64,000 nt of DNA from Aquabacterium humicola (GTDB taxonomy: Bacteria; Pseudomonadota; Gammaproteobacteria; Burkholderiales; Burkholderiaceae_C): contig NZ_JARGNB010000002.1 of NCBI RefSeq assembly GCF_030167915.1, positions 372,001 through 436,000 of the forward strand. Direction: 5' to 3'. This document shows positions 8,798 to 17,664 of this stretch, one piece after another. How positions within the stretch are numbered: position 1 is the first letter of the stretch; every line of letters begins with the position of its first letter. Below the pieces are notes generated by a model that was not told the origin of the DNA, did not search any database, and saw only the letters and a program-made list of their open reading frames with translations. The translations under genes were made by a program, and so were the position numbers.

Positions 8798-9190
8798 TCA
8801 GTTCCGGTCGGCGCGCGGCTCCATCGTCGACGACGAACTCGAACCGGTGCTCATGTCCGAGCTGGTGCTGGGCGAGCCGGTCGTGCTGGTCGTGGACGAC
8901 GAGCCCGGCGCGGTCGTGGTCGACGAACCGGTCGCCGACGAGTCCGTGCTCGTGGTCGAGCCGGTGCTGCCCATCGTGCTGCCCGAGGTCGAGCCGCTCG
9001 GCGTCGTCGTCGACGCATTGCCCGGCGCCGTCGTCGTGCTCGACGAACTGCCGGGCGCGGTGGCGGTGGTGCCCTGGCCGGTCGTCGAGGTGGACGACGA
9101 CGAGGTCGAGGACTGCGAGTAGACGGCGGCGGCGCCGGTCAGGCAGGCGGCGGCGGCAGCGACGCTGATCCAGGTGAAACGCTTGCTCAT
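8798..9190 (-). CDS. Ser/Thr-rich low-complexity exported protein
   Basis: 130 residues: an N-terminal hydrophobic segment (RFTWISVAAAAACLTGAAAV, signal peptide or anchor) followed by about 100 residues of almost pure Ser/Thr/Gly with repeated TTTAPGSSS and GSTSGSTMGSTGS. No fold is expected. A good ribosome site (GGAG) lies before ATG 9190. A sigma-54 type element lies upstream. It resembles in style the other disordered proteins of this window, and its role is unknown. Confidence 0.7.
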   Translation of the reverse strand: MSKRFTWISVAAAAACLTGAAAVYSQSSTSSSSTSTTGQGTTATAPGSSSSTTTAPGNASTTTPSGSTSGSTMGSTGSTTSTDSSATGSSTTTAPGSSSTTSTTGSPSTSSDMSTGSSSSSTMEPRADRN

Positions 9191-9264
9191 GTGTGAACTC
9201 CGGTGAGTGAGGTAACGGACAATCCCGCACGTGGCAAGGGCCGCGTGCCGGTCCCGTAGAGCCG

Positions 9265-9278
9265 GCAATGGACATGCC
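9265..9278 (-). promoter_or_regulatory. Sigma-54 type promoter for the Ser/Thr-rich gene
   Basis: On the minus strand GGCATGTCCATTGCC, GG-N10-GC, 74 bases before the start at 9190. Confidence 0.55.
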
Positions 9279-9332
9279 CGAAGGGCGTTAGGCGCGGGCA
9301 AGCGCGTGGCGCGGCGGGCCGCCGCGCACGCC

Positions 9333-10889
<1,557 letters not shown>

Positions 10890-10995
10890 GGCGATCGGGC
10901 GGTTTCGAAGGGCGATGAAGCGCAGAAGCGCAGAAGCGCAAAAGGCGAAGAGGCGAAGAGGCGAAGAGGCGATCGGAAGCGAGGCGATCGGAAGG
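10890..10995. repeat. Short degenerate direct repeats
   Basis: This stretch contains runs of AGAAGCGC (three copies), AGGCGAAG (three copies) and GAGGCGATCGGAAG (two near copies), upstream of the activator gene. It shows no coding signal in any frame and is probably a slippage-prone spacer. Confidence 0.6.
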
Positions 10996-11045
10996 TGCCG
11001 AGCCTACGCGCTTGCCACGCCGTCGGCGGCGATGCCCCTGTCGCT

Positions 11046-11059
11046 GCAACAATTGTTGC
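11046..11059. promoter_or_regulatory. 14-bp AT-centred palindrome upstream of the phasin gene
   Basis: GCAACAATTGTTGC is a perfect palindrome, unusually AT-rich for this DNA, 79 bases before the phasin start. It may be the operator for a PhaR-type repressor, which binds TGC/GCA-rich dyads at phasin genes in related bacteria (inference). Confidence 0.4.
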
Positions 11060-11138
11060 GTCGGCTATCGGGGCAGGGCCGGCCTGGGCGGCACGCGTCT
11101 TGCCAGACGTCAAGCTCAGCCACTGCCCGAGCCTCGCC

Positions 11139-11489
11139 ATGCCGTCCATCCGTCGCCGCCCGCTGCCTGGTGTGCGGGCCACCGAGCTCGCGATCGCCGT
11201 CCCCCAGGTGGTCGCCCATCGGCTGACGCGCCTGGCCACCGCGGGTCCGTGGCCCGGCGCCCGGGACCGGCGCGAATTTCATCGCATGGGCAGCGAGAAG
11301 GTCGCGGCCTTCCACGAGTCCTGGACCGCAATGTGGCTGCAGGCCTGGCGCGCGCCGATGCAGTTCGGGATGTCGCTGATGGGCTGGTGGTGGTGGCCCG
11401 CGCGGATCGCCGAGCACGGCCTGAAGCCGGTGCATCGGCGTGCGGTGGCCAATGCCAAGCGTCTCGCGCGGGAGCGCCTGCGCGGCTGA
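11139..11489 (+). CDS. Polyhydroxyalkanoate granule-associated phasin-like protein
   Basis: 116 residues. The segment ELAIAVPQVVAHRLTR, then ARDRREFHRMGSEKVAAFHESW and the C-terminal KPVHRRAVANAKRLAR match the small PHA-granule-associated phasin family of Burkholderiales. These proteins are amphipathic and coat the storage granule surface. I chose ATG 11139; the longer frame upstream lies in repetitive DNA. No polyhydroxybutyrate synthesis genes are nearby. Confidence 0.72.
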   Translation: MPSIRRRPLPGVRATELAIAVPQVVAHRLTRLATAGPWPGARDRREFHRMGSEKVAAFHESWTAMWLQAWRAPMQFGMSLMGWWWWPARIAEHGLKPVHRRAVANAKRLARERLRG

Positions 11490-11493
11490 TTCC

Positions 11494-11673
11494 CTAGTGT
11501 TCGAAAGACGCGTCCGTGCTGGACGCGTCGTTGTCGTCGCCGGCCAGGTCGTCGTCGCCTTCGATCGATGGCAGCGCGCTGTCCTCGACCAGGCGCGCGT
11601 TGACGGCGGCGATGACCTGGGCGCGGGCAAAGGCCAGCACGCGCTCGGCCGCTTGCAGTACTCGGGGATCCAC
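11494..11673 (-). CDS. Small acidic-tailed protein, GTG start
   Basis: A 59-residue gene beginning at GTG 11673 with a strong GGAGG ribosome site six bases upstream. The first 30 residues form a likely amphipathic helix (LQAAERVLAFARAQVIAAV); the tail is rich in Asp and Ser. It belongs to no family I recognise. It has its own sigma-54 type promoter, back-to-back with that of the DUF3606 gene, which makes it more credible than its size suggests. Confidence 0.6.
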   Translation of the reverse strand: MDPRVLQAAERVLAFARAQVIAAVNARLVEDSALPSIEGDDDLAGDDNDASSTDASFEH

Positions 11674-11718
11674 GGATGTCCTCCTTCGAATCGGGAATGT
11701 GCTTTAGGCAGCGATGAG

Positions 11719-11732
11719 GCAAGGCGCATGCC
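11719..11732 (-). promoter_or_regulatory. Sigma-54 type promoter for the gene at 11673
   Basis: Minus strand GGCATGCGCCTTGCC, GG-N10-GC, 45 bases before GTG 11673. Confidence 0.75.
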
Positions 11733-11740
11733 CGCGGCCG

Positions 11741-11754
11741 GGTACGCCGCTTGC
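11741..11754 (+). promoter_or_regulatory. Sigma-54 type promoter for the DUF3606 gene
   Basis: GGTACGCCGCTTGCC, GG-N10-GC, 80 bases before ATG 11835. It lies 8 bases from the divergent element at 11719-11732. Confidence 0.7.
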
Positions 11755-11834
11755 CCATGCCGCCGCCAAGTGCCCGCCGCCAAGTGCCCGCAGCGTCGGG
11801 CGATTCGCCAACCACCCGTCCCGGAAGGACCCCG

Positions 11835-12044
11835 ATGAGCACTCCGCAGCACGGCCCGTCGTCGGCCAATCCCTACCGTCCCCAGGTGCAGTTCGAGCCT
11901 CCGGCGCGGCTGGCGTACTGGCTTCGGGTGCTCGACAGCGACGAGCAGGAGCTGCGCCGGGTGGTCGACGAGGTCGGCTGCCATGCGCAGCGGGTGTGCG
12001 CGCGGCTGTGGGAACTGCGCCAGGGCCCGCCGCGCGCCAACTGA
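11835..12044 (+). CDS. DUF3606-like small protein
   Basis: 69 residues. The core LAYWLRVLDSDEQELRRVVDEVGCHAQRV has the pattern of DUF3606, in which a YW dipeptide is followed by a short helix, LxxAVxxVG and a terminal helix. The function is unknown; members are common in the stress regulons of Proteobacteria. GGAAGG lies upstream of the chosen ATG. It is monocistronic. Confidence 0.65.
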   Translation: MSTPQHGPSSANPYRPQVQFEPPARLAYWLRVLDSDEQELRRVVDEVGCHAQRVCARLWELRQGPPRAN

Positions 12045-12066
12045 TCCCGGCGCGTTCGCCGCGTCG

Positions 12067-12240
12067 TCAAACCGGTCGCGACGCCGCCGAGCTCGGCAGC
12101 GCCGGCGGCCGGATGCCCAGCGGCGCGTTCTCCGGGGCTGGCGACGGGGCCGGCGGCAGGCCGGCGGGGCGCTCGCAGGCGGCGAGCCACAACAGCGCCA
12201 GCGTGATGCAACGCCGGCGAGCGACGAACGCGGTGCCCAT
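12067..12240 (-). CDS. Small putative lipoprotein
   Basis: 57 residues with a basic N-terminus (MGTAFVARRR), a hydrophobic stretch and the lipobox LAAC at residues 17-20, then a Pro/Ala-rich tail. AGGAG lies before ATG 12240. It is likely an anchored small lipoprotein of unknown role. It is divergent from the catalase-like gene, with its own -24/-12 element. Confidence 0.6.
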   Translation of the reverse strand: MGTAFVARRRCITLALLWLAACERPAGLPPAPSPAPENAPLGIRPPALPSSAASRPV

Positions 12241-12272
12241 GGCGGCTCCTGGTGGGGCGGTCGGCGGTCGCG

Positions 12273-12286
12273 GCAGGCCATGTGCC
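12273..12286 (-). promoter_or_regulatory. Sigma-54 type promoter for the small lipoprotein gene
   Basis: Minus strand GGCACATGGCCTGCC, GG-N10-GC with CTGC at -12, 32 bases before ATG 12240. Confidence 0.55.
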
Positions 12287-12343
12287 CGGTTCGCGCAACG
12301 GGGTTTGCAAAGCCTGCTGCAAAGCCTGCGCCGCGGCCCGGCC

Positions 12344-12359
12344 GGCCGCGTACTTTGCA
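12344..12359. repeat. 16-nt motif shared with 25552-25567
   Basis: GGCCGCGTACTTTGCA lies between the divergent promoters of the lipoprotein and catalase-like genes, and occurs again in the intergenic region at 25552. Two TGCAAAGCCTGC copies (12306-12328) lie just to its left. Confidence 0.55.
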
Positions 12360-12402
12360 GTTTGTAAACCCAGGAATGGTTTCGCAACGGTCGTGATCGC
12401 CG

Positions 12403-12416
12403 GGCACCTCGCTTGC
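12403..12416 (+). promoter_or_regulatory. Sigma-54 type promoter for the catalase-like gene
   Basis: GGCACCTCGCTTGCC, GG-N10-GC, 41 bases before ATG 12458. Confidence 0.75.
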
Positions 12417-12457
12417 CGTGGAGTGCGGATCAACGAATTCCCGGGAGGCGAGCCCTC

Positions 12458-14377
12458 ATGTCCTACCCTCCGCTGCCCCGCGCGGGCCTGCCGCGCCTGC
12501 CCACGGGCCTGACGTTGCCGGCGCCGCCGGCGCTTAGGATGGGCGCCGACGGTGCGCCGCTGGCGCCGGACAGCGCGTGGGACGCGCTCGACAGCGGTCC
12601 GGGCCCGCTGGCCGACGGGCCCGCGTCGCCGTCCTGGTTCGGGATGCAGGTGCCCGAGGGCGTGACCGCCTACGGTCATTTCGAATGCCGTGCCTCGCTG
12701 CAGGCGCTGACGCTGGCGGCACCGTTTCGCCATGCCGGGCAGCGCACGCCGGTGCAGGTGCGATTCGCCCGCTGCGGCGAACCCGCGGCGGCCGACACCG
12801 CGCGCGGTGCGCGGCGCTTCGTCGTGCGCTTCGGCGCCGATGCCGCGGGCATGCCGGGCTGGCCGCTGGCCGGCTGCAGCCTGCCGGTGCCGCCGGACAG
12901 CGCAGTGTCGCTGACACCGCCGGTCGACGACGCGCCGCTCGCGCCCTGGCTGTGGCTGATGAGCGACCGCGCGCTGCCGCGCAGCTACCGCATGATGCAG
13001 GGCTTCGGCACGCAGACCTTCCGCCTGCTCGAGAGGCCTCCGGGCTTCGCCCTCCGGGATTCGCCCTTGGGGCGGCCCGGCGGGCTCATGCACGCCAGCG
13101 GCGAGGCGGTCTACGCGCGCTTCCACTGGCTGCCGGCCGCCGGCACGCATGCGCTGGCGGCCGACGAGGCCGAGCAGCTCGCCCGCGTCGATCCGCTGTT
13201 CCTGCGCCATGACCTCGCCGAGGCGATCGGCGCCGGCGCCTTTCCGCGCTGGCAGCTCGCGCTGCAGGTGTTCGGCGACCGCCAGGCCAGCAGCTTCGAC
13301 TTCGACCCCTTCGATCCGCACCGGCTGCTGCCCGAGGATCGTGTGCCGCTGCGCTCGATCGGCTGGCTGGTGCTGAACCGGATGGCCGATCGCCATGAGG
13401 CGGATGCCGAGCTTGATGAGGACGCCGGGCTCGCGGCGGCGCACGAGGGCCGCGACGCGGCCGCGCCGGAGGATCTGTCGGCGGCCAACGGCATCGTGCC
13501 GTGCCACGGCCGCGCCGCCAGCCCGGCCGAGCGGGCGCGCCAGGACCTGCAGCAGGCGCGCATGTTCTGGCGCAGCCAGAGCCGCGTCGAGCAGAACCAC
13601 CTGATCGCCGCCTGCCGCGCGTCGATCGGGCCGCTGCCGCCGGCACCGCCGCGCGCCCGGCTGCTGGCGCGGCTGGCCGACGTCGACCCGGCGCTGGCGG
13701 CGACGATCAGCGCCGGCGCGACGCGGCGTTCCGGCGCGCAGCTGCGCGGCGAGCCCGGCGCCGCGGGCCATCCGGCCAGCGTCGAGCCGTCGTCGAGCCT
13801 GTCGTTGCTGGCGCGGCCGGGCGAACGCAGCGTGCGCATGCGCCGCATCGCGCTGCTGCTGGCCGACGGCTTCGAGAGCCGCAGCCTGCGCGCGGTGCAG
13901 CGTGCCCTCAGCGCGGCCGGTGCCCAGGTGCACTGCGTCGGCACGCGCGCCGGCGCGCTGTGGTCCGCCGCCGGCGACTTCACCGCGGTCGAGCTCAGCA
14001 TCGAGCTCGCGCCCTCGGCGCTGTGGGATGCCGTCGTGCTGCCCGAGGGCGCGCGGGCGCAATCCGCGCTCGCGCATTCCGACGAGGCGCGGCGATTCAT
14101 CCTCGCGCAGTACCGGCACGGCAAGCCGATCCTGCAGCTCGGGCCGGACAACAACCTGCTGGCGCGGCTGGGCATCTCGCGGGCGCTGCCGGATGGCCGC
14201 GTCGATCCGGCGCTGGTGACGCGGCCTCGCGGCGACGCCGCCGAGGCCGCCGCGACCATCGCGCTGCGGCGCCAGATCAGCGCCTTCCTCGAGGCGCTGT
14301 CGCTGCCGCGGCGCTTCGAGCGCGAGCCGGACCCCGCGCCGCTGATCCCGGTGCGCTACCCGCGCTACGCGCGCTGA
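12458..14377 (+). CDS. Large-subunit catalase-like protein lacking catalytic residues
   Basis: 639 residues with the architecture of clade 2 catalases (KatE/HPII): a catalase barrel to about residue 440 and a C-terminal DJ-1/PfpI-like domain from about 460. Clear family blocks are MSDRALPRSYRMMQGFGTQTFRL, GAFPRWQLALQVF and MFWRSQSRVEQNHLI. The active site is gone. Where catalases read RVVHARG the protein reads EGVTAYG (residues 67-73), so the distal His is absent. The NNxPVFF block with the distal Asn is missing, and the segment carrying the proximal haem Tyr (RLFSYxDTQ) is deleted between about residues 325 and 360. It is about 100 residues shorter than HPII. It is unlikely to bind haem in the usual way or dismutate peroxide. 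Start ATG follows GGGAGG. Confidence 0.82.
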   Translation: MSYPPLPRAGLPRLPTGLTLPAPPALRMGADGAPLAPDSAWDALDSGPGPLADGPASPSWFGMQVPEGVTAYGHFECRASLQALTLAAPFRHAGQRTPVQVRFARCGEPAAADTARGARRFVVRFGADAAGMPGWPLAGCSLPVPPDSAVSLTPPVDDAPLAPWLWLMSDRALPRSYRMMQGFGTQTFRLLERPPGFALRDSPLGRPGGLMHASGEAVYARFHWLPAAGTHALAADEAEQLARVDPLFLRHDLAEAIGAGAFPRWQLALQVFGDRQASSFDFDPFDPHRLLPEDRVPLRSIGWLVLNRMADRHEADAELDEDAGLAAAHEGRDAAAPEDLSAANGIVPCHGRAASPAERARQDLQQARMFWRSQSRVEQNHLIAACRASIGPLPPAPPRARLLARLADVDPALAATISAGATRRSGAQLRGEPGAAGHPASVEPSSSLSLLARPGERSVRMRRIALLLADGFESRSLRAVQRALSAAGAQVHCVGTRAGALWSAAGDFTAVELSIELAPSALWDAVVLPEGARAQSALAHSDEARRFILAQYRHGKPILQLGPDNNLLARLGISRALPDGRVDPALVTRPRGDAAEAAATIALRRQISAFLEALSLPRRFEREPDPAPLIPVRYPRYAR

Positions 14378-14415
14378 CGCCCGCAGGCGCCGGCCCGACG
14401 CGGCGCTTCTGCCCG

Positions 14416-15315
14416 ATGCGTGTCGCGGAGTTCACCGACCTGCTGCGCGACGCGGTGCATGCGTGGATCGAGGACCATGTGCCGAGCATGGGCGCGGCGC
14501 TGGCCTACTACACCGTGTTCTCGGTCGCGCCGATGCTGCTGATCGTCATCGGCGTCGCCGGCATCGTCTTCGGCGTCGATGCGGCGCGTGGCGAGATCGT
14601 CGCGCAGCTGAGCGGACTGCTCGGCACCGAAGGCGCGCAGGCGATCGAGGCGCTGGTCAAGAGCGCGGCGAAGCCGGCCGAGGGCCTGGCCGCGACGGTG
14701 CTCGCCGCGCTGCTGCTGCTGGTGGGCGCGACGACGGTGTTCGTCGAGCTGCAGAGTGCGCTCGACCGCATCTGGCGCGCGCCGGTGCGCCGCGGCGAGG
14801 GCCTGCTGAGCCTGCTGCGCTCGCGCCTGCTGTCCTTCGGCATGGTGATGGGCTTCGGCTTCCTGCTCACCGTCTCGCTGGTGCTGTCGGCCGTGGTCGC
14901 GGCGCTCGGCCGCTTCTGGGGCGCGCACCTCGGCGGCTGGCTGGTGGTGGCCGAGGCGCTGAACTTCGGCATCGGCTACGGCATGGTGACGCTGATGTTC
15001 GCGATGATCTACAAGATCATGCCGCGGGTGCGTGTGCGCTGGCGCGACGTCTGGGTGGGCGCGGCGTTCACTGCGGCGCTGTTCGTGATCGGCAAGGCGC
15101 TGATCGGGCTGTACATCGGCCGCAGCGGCATCGCCTCGGGCTTCGGCGCGGCCGGCTCGCTGGTCGTGCTGCTGCTGTGGGTGTACTACTCGGCGCAGAT
15201 CTTCCTGCTGGGCGCGGAATTCACGCGCATGGTGTCGCTGCGGCGGGCGACCTCCGTCACCGTCACAGGGTCCGCTGATGCACCTCGAAGCCGGTCTCGG
15301 GCGGGGTCTCCATGA
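14416..15315 (+). CDS. YihY/BrkB family inner-membrane protein
   Basis: 299 residues with six predicted membrane segments. The family hallmark SMGAALAYYTVFSVAPMLL is at residues 24-42 and GASGFGAAGSL-type text precedes the last helix (SGIASGFGAAGSLVVLLLWVYYSAQIFLLGAEFTR). The family was once called RNase BN in error and its function is unsettled. It lies 38 bases behind the catalase-like gene on the same strand and may be in its operon. Its last 53 bases overlap the convergent response-regulator gene. Confidence 0.9.
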   Translation: MRVAEFTDLLRDAVHAWIEDHVPSMGAALAYYTVFSVAPMLLIVIGVAGIVFGVDAARGEIVAQLSGLLGTEGAQAIEALVKSAAKPAEGLAATVLAALLLLVGATTVFVELQSALDRIWRAPVRRGEGLLSLLRSRLLSFGMVMGFGFLLTVSLVLSAVVAALGRFWGAHLGGWLVVAEALNFGIGYGMVTLMFAMIYKIMPRVRVRWRDVWVGAAFTAALFVIGKALIGLYIGRSGIASGFGAAGSLVVLLLWVYYSAQIFLLGAEFTRMVSLRRATSVTVTGSADAPRSRSRAGSP

Positions 15316-15727
15316 AGTCGATCGCGTGCATGCGCTCGGTGGCCCACGCCACCACGGTGGCCAGCTCCGCGGGCTCGATCGGCTTGTGCAGGAAGAGGTC
15401 GAAGCCCGCTGCGCGGCAGCGCGCCTCGTCGTCGGGGTCGTGCGAACCGGTGCAGCACACCAGCAGCGTCGCCGGATGGACCATCTCGGCGCGGCGGGCC
15501 TCGATCAGCGCCTCGCAGCCGTCCTTGCCGGGCATGCGCAGGTCGATCACCGCGGCAGCCGGCCGGAACAGCTGCATCAGCCGCAGCCCGGTCTCGGCGC
15601 CGTAGGCGACCGCGGCCTTGGCGCCGCAAAGCTCCAGCAGGCCGGCCAGCGAGTCGGCGGCGTCGAGCTGGTCGTCGACCACCAGGATGCGCGGCCGCAT
15701 GGCGGAGGGGGCGTCATCGGCTTGCAT
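15263..15727 (-). CDS. Single-domain response regulator
   Basis: 154 residues: a receiver domain (RILVVDDQLDAADSL, phospho-acceptor in VIDLRMPGKDG, Lys in FLHKPIEPAEL) with no output domain. The conserved Thr/Ser appears in VCCTGSHD. It probably works as a phosphate shuttle or in a phosphorelay with one of the hybrid kinases nearby. A sigma-54 type element precedes it. It is convergent and overlapping with the YihY gene. Confidence 0.88.
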   Translation of the reverse strand: MQADDAPSAMRPRILVVDDQLDAADSLAGLLELCGAKAAVAYGAETGLRLMQLFRPAAAVIDLRMPGKDGCEALIEARRAEMVHPATLLVCCTGSHDPDDEARCRAAGFDLFLHKPIEPAELATVVAWATERMHAIDFMETPPETGFEVHQRTL

Positions 15728-15759
15728 GGGGGCTCGGGAATTTTCAGCTGGTCTCGCTG

Positions 15760-15773
15760 GCAAACCGCGTGCC
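15760..15773 (-). promoter_or_regulatory. Sigma-54 type promoter for the receiver gene
   Basis: Minus strand GGCACGCGGTTTGCC, GG-N10-GC, 32 bases before ATG 15727. The same 15-mer precedes the gene at 25878. Confidence 0.7.
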
Positions 15774-15845
15774 CGGAAATGCTGTGCGGCTGTGCGCATG
15801 GCCGCGGCGCGCGATGCCGCCGTCGCGCGCGATGCCCGCTGACGC

Positions 15846-16298
15846 TCAGTGCGCCGCGCGCGCTTCCTCGCGCAGCCGCTTGATCTGCTCGTGGTTGCGC
15901 TGCACGCCCTCGGCCTGGCGCGTGACCAGCGCACGCAGGTCTTCCGGCAGGTCTTCCTGCAGCGCCTTGCGGTAGCGGTTGACGGCCAGGTCTTCGCCGC
16001 GCTCGCATTCCTCGAGGATGGCCACGTTGTCGTAGTCGGTCAGCTTGGTGCGCATCGCCACCCAGCCGCGGTGCAGTGCGCCGCCGACGCTGCCGGACTG
16101 CTGCGGCTTGCCGCCGTAGCGCGCGACCTGCGCCTGCAGTTCGTCGATCGCCTGCTTGCATTCATCGGCGCGGCGCAGCAGCAGCGTGCGCAGCGCATCG
16201 GTGCGGGCGTGTTCGGCCGAGGTCCGGAAGCCGTATTCGCCGTCCTTGCTGGTCTCGATCAGGTCGTTCAGAACGTCGACCACGTCGTCGTTGTCCAT
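15846..16298 (-). CDS. DUF2383 (PA2169-type) ferritin-like four-helix protein
   Basis: 150 residues. The order VVDVLNDLIETSKDGEYGFRTSAEH, GGxxHRGWVAMRTKLTDYDNVAILEECERGED and AVNRYRKALQEDLPEDLRALV is characteristic of the PA2169 family, a ferritin-like four-helix bundle of unknown function that is often stress-induced. AAAGGA precedes ATG 16298. A paralogue of identical length is at 17038-17490. Confidence 0.85.
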   Translation of the reverse strand: MDNDDVVDVLNDLIETSKDGEYGFRTSAEHARTDALRTLLLRRADECKQAIDELQAQVARYGGKPQQSGSVGGALHRGWVAMRTKLTDYDNVAILEECERGEDLAVNRYRKALQEDLPEDLRALVTRQAEGVQRNHEQIKRLREEARAAH

Positions 16299-16368
16299 GG
16301 TGTTCCTTTCGCCTTTCGCGGCAGTGCGGGAGGTGCGCCGGCGCAGGGTGCCGGCACGCCGGCGATGG

Positions 16369-16382
16369 GCAGTCCGCGTGCC
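16369..16382 (-). promoter_or_regulatory. Sigma-54 type promoter for the first DUF2383 gene
   Basis: Minus strand GGCACGCGGACTGCC, GG-N10-GC with CTGC at -12, 70 bases before ATG 16298. Confidence 0.6.
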
Positions 16383-16400
16383 CGTCCGCCGCCCGACCCG

Positions 16401-16414
16401 GGTATGGGGATTGC
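16401..16414 (+). promoter_or_regulatory. Sigma-54 type promoter for the Gly-rich gene
   Basis: GGTATGGGGATTGCC, GG-N10-GC, 45 bases before ATG 16460. Confidence 0.65.
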
Positions 16415-16459
16415 CGCCGGCCGCCGCGGATGTCCGCATCGAGTTCACAGGAGCAGACC

Positions 16460-16969
16460 ATGCAACAGCGGGACAACGACGGTCGCCCACCAGGCGGCTC
16501 CGGGGACCATGGACGTCATGCCGGCGATCGCGGCGACGATGGCGGCGGCTGGGGCGAGCAGGGCGGCAGCACCTACGGTTATGGCCAGCCGGCGCGCCAC
16601 GGCGGCCACGGGCAGGGCGGCCAGGACCCGGGCCAGGACCATGCGCAAGGCCCGGACGCCGGCGACCAGGGTCAGACGTGGCACGAAGGCCGCGCCGGCG
16701 GCGGCCGCGGCAGCCCGAACAGCGGCCTGGGTGCCGGCGGCACCGGCACCACGCAGGGCGCCACCGGGCCGAGTGGCGGCAGCCCGACCGGCGGCACGAC
16801 CAGCACGGCCGGCGGCACGACCGCCGGCGGCATGAGCGGCATGGGCGCCAGCGGCAGCGGCGGCGCGGGCGGTGGCGGCGAGGCCGCCCGCGCCGCCAGC
16901 CCCGGCGGCACCGGCAGCCCCGGTGGCACTGGCCGCGCGCCGGGCGGCAAGTCGCCGAAGGCGACCTGA
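16460..16969 (+). CDS. Gly-rich disordered protein
   Basis: 169 residues, about 40% Gly with Thr, Ser, Gln, His and Asp. It has no hydrophobic core, signal or known domain. The first part is hydrophilic (GDHGRHAGDRGDDGGGWG); the second consists of GGTTSTAGG/GGTGSPGG-like repeats. The AGGAG site and upstream -24/-12 element support it as a real gene. The composition recalls plant-like glycine-rich and hydrophilin proteins, but no homology is claimed. Confidence 0.6.
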   Translation: MQQRDNDGRPPGGSGDHGRHAGDRGDDGGGWGEQGGSTYGYGQPARHGGHGQGGQDPGQDHAQGPDAGDQGQTWHEGRAGGGRGSPNSGLGAGGTGTTQGATGPSGGSPTGGTTSTAGGTTAGGMSGMGASGSGGAGGGGEAARAASPGGTGSPGGTGRAPGGKSPKAT

Positions 16970-17037
16970 CGCACCCCTGAGCGCGGCCGGGCAGCGGCGA
17001 AGCCCGAGGGGCATCGCCGAAGTCGCTGCGGGGGGTA

Positions 17038-17490
17038 TCAGACTGTGGTGCGCAGGCGCTCGCGCAGGTCCTGCAGCCGGGCGCGGTCGTGGCGGATGGT
17101 GTCGCGCTGGCCCTCGACCAGCTGGCGCACGCTGTCCGGCAGCGTCGCGCGCAGCAGGTGGTCGTAGTGCAGCTCGGCGAGGGTGTCGGTGCGCTCGCAG
17201 GCGTCGATCAGCACGAGGTCGGGCTGCGCCGACAGCGCGCCGCGCACCGCGACCCAGCTCAGCCGCAGGTCGCCGGCCGCGGTGCCGGATTCGCGCGGCA
17301 TGCCGCCGTGCTGGGCCATCAGCTGCTGCAGGTGCATGCCGGCACGGCGGCAGTCCAGTGCCCGGCGCTGCAGCATCACGTGCAACGCGAAACTGCGCGA
17401 GCGCCGCGCGCAGTACGCGAACGTCGCTTCGCTGTCCTTGCACAGGCCGATCAGGCCGTTCAGCGTCTCGCGGATGTCGACGCGCATCAT
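17038..17490 (-). CDS. Second DUF2383 (PA2169-type) protein
   Basis: 150 residues, paralogous to 15846-16298: ETLNGLIGLCKDSEATFAYCARR at the start, LSWVAVRGAL and LIDACERTDTLAELHYDHLLRATLPDSVRQLV later. It has more Cys residues than its paralogue (C18, C28, C47). The start is one of two adjacent ATGs after AGGAG. Only a degenerate -24/-12 element (GCGCAGGGGACTGCC, -24 G replaced by C) is seen upstream. Confidence 0.82.
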   Translation of the reverse strand: MMRVDIRETLNGLIGLCKDSEATFAYCARRSRSFALHVMLQRRALDCRRAGMHLQQLMAQHGGMPRESGTAAGDLRLSWVAVRGALSAQPDLVLIDACERTDTLAELHYDHLLRATLPDSVRQLVEGQRDTIRHDRARLQDLRERLRTTV

Positions 17491-17581
17491 GGGAGCTCCT
17501 GGGGCGGTCCTGCGCCTCGAGCGATGCAGGAGCATTCGGCGGGCCTGGGTTCACGTTCGAGTGCAGGCAGTCCCCTGCGCG

Positions 17582-17595
17582 GGATTGCTTCTTGC
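17582..17595 (+). promoter_or_regulatory. Sigma-54 type promoter for the membrane protein gene at 17665
   Basis: GGATTGCTTCTTGCC, GG-N10-GC, 69 bases before ATG 17665. A second element with 11-base spacing (17617-17631) lies closer. Confidence 0.5.
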
Positions 17596-17664
17596 CGTCG
17601 TCGGCCTGCGCCGGCCGGCAAGCGACCTTGCCCGCGTGGGGCGCGCACTTTCCAGGAGCGAACG

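Noticed and set aside
8757-9122. Plus-strand acidic 121-codon frame opposite the Ser/Thr-rich gene
   Set aside because: It reads Val/Asp/Glu only because Ser/Thr/Gly codons are reversed; the minus-strand gene has the ribosome site, signal peptide and promoter.
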